Assembly: GCF_900112285.1 (NCBI RefSeq)
Contig: NZ_FOKZ01000015.1
Coordinates: forward strand, 1 to 64,000
Direction of reading: 5' to 3'
DNA length: 64,000 nucleotides
Source of the DNA: Polaromonas sp. OV174
Lineage (GTDB): Bacteria; Pseudomonadota; Gammaproteobacteria; Burkholderiales; Burkholderiaceae_C
This document shows, one piece after another, positions 60,490-64,000 of this stretch; position 1 is the first letter of the stretch; the number at the start of each line of letters is the position of its first letter. The notes below the pieces were generated by a model that made no database searches, was not told the origin of the DNA, and saw only the letters and a program-made list of their open reading frames with translations. The position numbers and the translations under genes are program-made.

Positions 60490-60586
60490 GCCAGCAGGGG
60501 CCGCGGGACTGGCTTTGCCAGACCGCAGGCGCAGCGCCCCCTCGGGGGGCAGAGAGCTACGCGCAGCGAGCGAACGTGGGGGTCAT
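60490..60586 (-). repeat. R2 post-stop repeat, copy after the SDR gene
   Basis: In gene direction it follows the SDR stop (60587) at once with GATGACCCCCACG, then GCCCCCCGAGGGGGC and CGGTCTGGCAAAGCC. It separates the SDR/ALDH unit from moaA. Confidence 0.8.
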
Positions 60587-61348
60587 CTAGACACAGCGTG
60601 CCCCGTCCACCTCTAGGCACACGCCGCTGATGAAATCGGCCTCGTCGCTGGCCAGGTACAAGGCCGCATTGGCCACGTCCAGTGCCGTGGAAAAGCGTCC
60701 TAGCGGAATGCTGGCCCGGAATTTGGCCTTGCGCTCCTCGTCCAGCGGGCCGCCGGCAAATTCGGCGGACAGGCCGGTGTCCGGGTTGAACACCGGGTTG
60801 ATGCAGTTGACCCGGATGTTGTCAGGCCCCAGCTCGGCCGCCAGCGACTTGGAGGTGGTGATGACCGCGCCCTTGGAGCCGTTGTACCAGGTCAGGCCGG
60901 GGCGTGGCCGCACGCCTGCCGTCGAGGCAATGTTGATGAAGCTGCCGCCGCCCTGGGCGCGAAACACCGGCGTGGCGTGGATGGTGGCCAGGTAAATGCT
61001 TTTGACATTGATGGCATAGCATTTGTCAAAGTCTTCTTCGCTGGTTTCCAGCGCCGGCTGGTTGCGGTGCGTCCAGCCGGCGTTGTTGATCATCACATCG
61101 AGCTTGCCGTAGCGCTGAACGGCAGCAGCCACCAGCGCCTTGACCTCGGCCGATTGGGTGACATCGGCGGCGAAGAAAGACGCGGTGCCACCGGCCTTGA
61201 TGATGGCCGCCACCACTTTTTCACCCAGCGCCACATTGATGTCGTTCACGATGACTTGGGCGCCTTCGGCGGCCAGGCGCCTGGCAATGCCCTCGCCAAT
61301 GCCGCCGCCAGAACCGGTGACGATGATGGTTTTGTTCTTGACCCGCAT
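60587..61348 (-). CDS. Short-chain dehydrogenase/reductase (SDR)
   Basis: The 253-residue classical SDR has the cofactor loop TGSGGGIGEGIA, the NNAG motif (DVMINNAGWTHRNQ), catalytic Ser in FINIASTAG and the pair Tyr/Lys in WYNGSKGAV (Y-x3-K). The later loop is NCINPVFNPDTGL with ISGVCLEVDGA at the end. Asp after the second strand (VNDIN) suggests NAD(H) preference. Substrate unknown; the aldehyde dehydrogenase 68 bases upstream on the same strand suggests joint oxidation of an alcohol or aldehyde. ATG 61348. Confidence 0.9.
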   Translation of the reverse strand: MRVKNKTIIVTGSGGGIGEGIARRLAAEGAQVIVNDINVALGEKVVAAIIKAGGTASFFAADVTQSAEVKALVAAAVQRYGKLDVMINNAGWTHRNQPALETSEEDFDKCYAINVKSIYLATIHATPVFRAQGGGSFINIASTAGVRPRPGLTWYNGSKGAVITTSKSLAAELGPDNIRVNCINPVFNPDTGLSAEFAGGPLDEERKAKFRASIPLGRFSTALDVANAALYLASDEADFISGVCLEVDGARCV

Positions 61349-61416
61349 GGGTTGATCTCCCGCTTGATAGTTGAATCGTTGCTATTGGCGCGCCCGGATG
61401 TGCTCCGGGGCAGACA

Positions 61417-62850
61417 TTAACCGTGGCGCAGGGCGACCGTCTTCAGGGTGGTGAAGCCGTATAGCGCCTCAAAGCCTTTCTCGCGGCCATAACCGGAGGA
61501 CTTGACGCCGCCAAAGGGCAGCTCCACGCCGCCGCCGGCGCCATAGTTGTTGATGAAGACCTGGCCGCTCTTGATGCGCTTGGCCATGCGGAACTGGCGC
61601 GCGCCGTCGCGGGTCCAGACACCGGCGGCCAGGCCGAATTGGGTGGCATTGGCCAGTTCCACCGCGTGGTTTTCGTCCTTGAAGCTCATGGCGCAAAGCA
61701 CCGGGCCAAACACCTCTTCCTGCGCCAGCCGGTGGTTGACCGGCACGTCGCGCAGCAGGGTAGGGGCCTGGTAAAAACCGGTGTCCGGGGCCTCGTCGAC
61801 GATCTGGCCTTGCGCCACCATGGGAATGCCGGCGACATGGGCGTCGCTTAAAAAGTCCCAGACACGCTGCTGCTGGTTTTGCCGGATCAGCGGGCCGACG
61901 TCCAGGTCCATGGCGGCCGGGCCGACGCGCAGCTTTTCAAAAGCCTGGCCAAGGCGCTCCAGCAAGGGCTCGTAAATCGACTGCTCGACCAGCAGGCGGG
62001 AGCCGGCCGAGCAGGTCTGGCCGGCGTTTTGCACGATGGCGTTGACGATGGCCGGGATAGCCGCGTCCAGGTCGGCATCGGCAAAGACGATTTGCGGGCT
62101 TTTGCCGCCCAGCTCCAGCGTCACCGGGCAGTGGCGCTCGGCAGCGACCTGCTGGATCAGCGTGCCCACCCTGGGGCTGCCGGTAAAGCTGATGTGATCT
62201 ATGCCGGGGTGGCGCGCCAAGGCATCGCCGATTTCATGGCCGTAGCCGGTGACGATGTTGAGGGCGCCGGCCGGAAAGCCGACTTCGGTCGCCAGTTGCG
62301 CCACGCGCAGCAGCGACAGGCAGGCGTCTTCGGCCGGCTTGACGACGCAGACATTGCCGGCGGCCAGCGCGCCGCCCACGCTGCGGCCAAAAATCTGCAT
62401 CGGGTAGTTCCAGGGAATGACGTGGCCGGTCACGCCGTGCGGCTCGCGCCAAGTCATCACGCTGTAGCCGTCCAGATAGGGAATGGTGTCGCCGTGCAGC
62501 TTGTCGCAGGCGCCGGCGTAAAACTCGAAGTAGCGCACCAGGGCGGCGGCGTCGGCCCTGGCTTGCTTGACGGGCTTGCCGCAATCGCGCTGCTCCAGCA
62601 GGGCCAGCTCGTCGAGATGCTCGGCCACCTTGGCCGACAGACGCATCAGCAGGCGGCCACGCTCGGCGGCGCTGAGGCGGCTCCAGACCAGCTCCAGGCA
62701 ATCGCGGGCGCTGCGCACCGCGACGTCGATATCGTGCGCGTTGCTGCGCTGAATCTCGTCAAAAACCTGGCCGTCGGACGGATCGAGGACGGGAATGGTT
62801 TTGCCGGTCAAAGAGGGCACGGAGGCGTTGGCGATGTAATTGAACTGCAT
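61417..62850 (-). CDS. NAD(P)-dependent aldehyde dehydrogenase
   Basis: The 477-residue ALDH has the NAD site region VTGHVIPWNYPMQIFG, VKPAEDACLS, FTGSPRVGTLIQQ, the general base Glu in VTLELGGKSPQIV, catalytic Cys in NAGQTCSAGSR and the closing EEVFGPVLCAM. It oxidises an aldehyde to its acid; it resembles betaine or aminobutyraldehyde dehydrogenases in general layout, but the substrate is not certain. ATG 62850 (MQFNYIANASVPS) is preferred over 62922, which adds a segment unlike the family. It forms an operon with the SDR gene. Confidence 0.9.
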   Translation of the reverse strand: MQFNYIANASVPSLTGKTIPVLDPSDGQVFDEIQRSNAHDIDVAVRSARDCLELVWSRLSAAERGRLLMRLSAKVAEHLDELALLEQRDCGKPVKQARADAAALVRYFEFYAGACDKLHGDTIPYLDGYSVMTWREPHGVTGHVIPWNYPMQIFGRSVGGALAAGNVCVVKPAEDACLSLLRVAQLATEVGFPAGALNIVTGYGHEIGDALARHPGIDHISFTGSPRVGTLIQQVAAERHCPVTLELGGKSPQIVFADADLDAAIPAIVNAIVQNAGQTCSAGSRLLVEQSIYEPLLERLGQAFEKLRVGPAAMDLDVGPLIRQNQQQRVWDFLSDAHVAGIPMVAQGQIVDEAPDTGFYQAPTLLRDVPVNHRLAQEEVFGPVLCAMSFKDENHAVELANATQFGLAAGVWTRDGARQFRMAKRIKSGQVFINNYGAGGGVELPFGGVKSSGYGREKGFEALYGFTTLKTVALRHG

Positions 62851-62940
62851 GGTCTCATTTTGCTTCAAACCGCCGAACGGCCTGGGGCACGGAAATAATG
62901 ATGAAAAGTGGCTCTTGCCCAATCCAGGCGGTCGCAGCTA

Positions 62941-62985
62941 GCTATTGATTTGGTAGCGTATTGGGCATGATCCTAGGGTTTACGT
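62941..62985 (+). repeat. R1 palindromic repeat, partial copy
   Basis: GCTATTGATTTGGTAGCG, the same palindrome as in the copy at 38145-38208, followed by only weak similarity. It lies between the ALDH start and the hppA terminator. Confidence 0.5.
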
Positions 62986-63052
62986 GGCCTGGCGATGCGC
63001 CAAAGCAGCCCGACCCCAGGGGCGTCAGGCAAAGGGCCTACATGTACCCAAG

Positions 63053-63084
63053 AAAAATGCCAGTCAGCTCTTAACTGACTGGCA
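63053..63084 (-). terminator. Intrinsic terminator of hppA
   Basis: On the minus strand ATGCCAGTCAG - TTAAGAG - CTGACTGGCAT followed by TTTTTC: a perfect 11-bp stem, 41 bases after the stop. Confidence 0.92.
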
Positions 63085-63124
63085 TGACGCATAAGCGGGC
63101 TTTTAGGCGGCAGATTGCGCCGAC

Positions 63125-64000
63125 TTACATGAGCGTGACCTCAACCCGGCGCGCCTCGGGGCCGGTACCTGCCTTGATGTCTTCGGGCTTTTTGAGCTCA
63201 ATCTTGTCCTCGGCCACACCCGCGCTCTTGAGCAGGTCGCGCACGGCGAAAGCGCGTTGCTTGGAGATTTCGGCGTTCGTGGCGGCGTTGCCAGTGGCGT
63301 CCACAAATCCGCTGATAGAGGCTTTCTTGCCGGCCTGGACGCCGGCAATGATGTCGGCCAGCGCCTTGGCGCCGTCGGGCGCCACCTCGGCCTTGCCGGT
63401 GGCAAAGAAAAACTTCACCACGCCGCCTTCGACCTTGACCGAGGCGGCATCGACCACTACCGGAACCGGCAGGGCCACCGGCGGGGCTGCCAGTACCACC
63501 ACTGTTTCGCTGACTTGCACTGGCACGGTCATGGCGACCACCTCGCCTGGGTGGAACTTGACGACCAGCGGCACGATCAGCAGTGCCACGATGTTGATGA
63601 TTTTGATGAGCGGGTTGATGGCGGGACCGGCGGTGTCTTTGTAGGGATCGCCCACGGTATCGCCGGTCACGGCGGCCTTGTGCGCCTCTGAGCCCTTGCC
63701 GCCGTGGTTGCCGTCTTCAATGTATTTCTTGGCGTTGTCCCAGGCGCCGCCGCCGGTGCACATGGAAATCGCCACGAACAGGCCGGTGACTATGGTGCCC
63801 ATCAGCAAGCCACCGAGCGCCTTGGGGCCCAGCAGCAGGCCGACCAGAATCGGTACCACCACAGGCAGCAGCGACGGGATGATCATTTCCTTGATGGCGG
63901 CGGTCGTCAGCATGTCCACGGCGCGGCCGTATTCGGGCTTGGCCGTGCCTTCCATGATGCCCTTGATCTCGGCAAACTGGCGGCGCACCTCGACCACCAC
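63125..64000 (-). CDS. hppA: Membrane-bound pyrophosphatase (HppA), C-terminus with OmpA-like domain (cut by edge)
   Basis: The visible 291 residues begin inside the membrane pump. [80 protein letters not shown] and [14 protein letters not shown] are the last conserved parts of H+/Na+-pumping pyrophosphatases, including the substrate-site [11 protein letters not shown]. Unusually, after the last helix come about 120 more residues: a Val/Pro-rich spacer, then an OmpA-like domain ([46 protein letters not shown]). As the family C-terminus faces the periplasm, this part could grip peptidoglycan. A strong terminator follows. Confidence 0.9.
   Translation of the reverse strand: MVVEVRRQFAEIKGIMEGTAKPEYGRAVDMLTTAAIKEMIIPSLLPVVVPILVGLLLGPKALGGLLMGTIVTGLFVAISMCTGGGAWDNAKKYIEDGNHGGKGSEAHKAAVTGDTVGDPYKDTAGPAINPLIKIINIVALLIVPLVVKFHPGEVVAMTVPVQVSETVVVLAAPPVALPVPVVVDAASVKVEGGVVKFFFATGKAEVAPDGAKALADIIAGVQAGKKASISGFVDATGNAATNAEISKQRAFAVRDLLKSAGVAEDKIELKKPEDIKAGTGPEARRVEVTLM

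Noticed and set aside
1..64000. CRISPR arrays, tRNA and rRNA genes
   Set aside because: I saw no regularly spaced identical repeats with unique spacers, no cloverleaf with a GGTTCGA-type arm in a gene gap, and no rRNA sequence. A dedicated scan would be needed to exclude tRNAs fully.

Overview
The window looks like the chromosome of a betaproteobacterium, most likely Burkholderiales, family Comamonadaceae (Polaromonas/Rhodoferax-like). The grounds are high G+C, protein sequences of that type, typical neighbour pairs (trxA-rho, ffs-dnaX-ybaB-recR, moaA-mobA-moeA) and two families of short dispersed repeats. The species cannot be fixed from the sequence alone. I recognised one RNA gene (4.5S/SRP RNA). 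I found no tRNA, rRNA or CRISPR array.

Layout. 1-983: the start of an IS481-type transposase cut by the window edge, then a 524-bp mosaic inverted repeat. 984-5760: mdtB and mdtA efflux genes (minus strand), separated by a 267-bp MITE-like element; no mdtC follows. 6101-6978: a GNAT acetyltransferase and YnfA. 7123-10633: an arsenic locus, arsC1 / arsB-arsR (minus) / arsC2-arsH, in which arsC is duplicated. 10741-24397: a phosphate region (Pho-box ORF, olsB, ppk, sixA, ppx, an orphan ABC binding protein, pstSCAB-phoU-phoBR). 24385-30069: MATE and glycosyltransferase-like genes, rpmE2, rho and trxA, all on the minus strand. 30234-39254: an AddB-like/AddA-like nuclease-helicase pair, a small secreted protein, a flavoprotein and two hypothetical genes. 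39321-40369: a small, base-poorer accessory patch with an integrase fragment next to the SRP RNA gene. 40470-43970: dnaX (with a clear -1 frameshift site), ybaB, recR and a MAPEG protein. 44111-46889: a NitT/TauT-type ABC importer. 47050-50970: a DUF3096 peptide, mltD-gloB, a methyltransferase and rnhA. 51142-55650: a second RND efflux pair. 55682-57069: a MoaD-like protein with an Asp-box propeller protein. 57090-60367: moeA, mobA and moaA. 60587-62850: an SDR and an aldehyde dehydrogenase. 63125-64000: the C-terminus of a membrane pyrophosphatase carrying an OmpA-like domain, cut by the edge.

How the genes work together. The phosphate block is the strongest functional theme. Pho-box-like 7-bp repeats at 11-bp spacing lie before the olsB-side transcript, before ppk and before pstS, and the sensor and regulator (phoR, phoB) close the block. 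It would couple phosphate uptake, polyphosphate metabolism and a phosphate-free membrane lipid. The arsenic block is a self-regulated reduction, export and ArsH unit.

Two repeat families stand out. One is a roughly 60-bp palindromic element (R1 below) that lies between genes but also in frame inside MATE, AddA-like, DnaX and MoeA genes. The other is a roughly 95-bp element (R2) placed directly after stop codons with a strong G+C hairpin.
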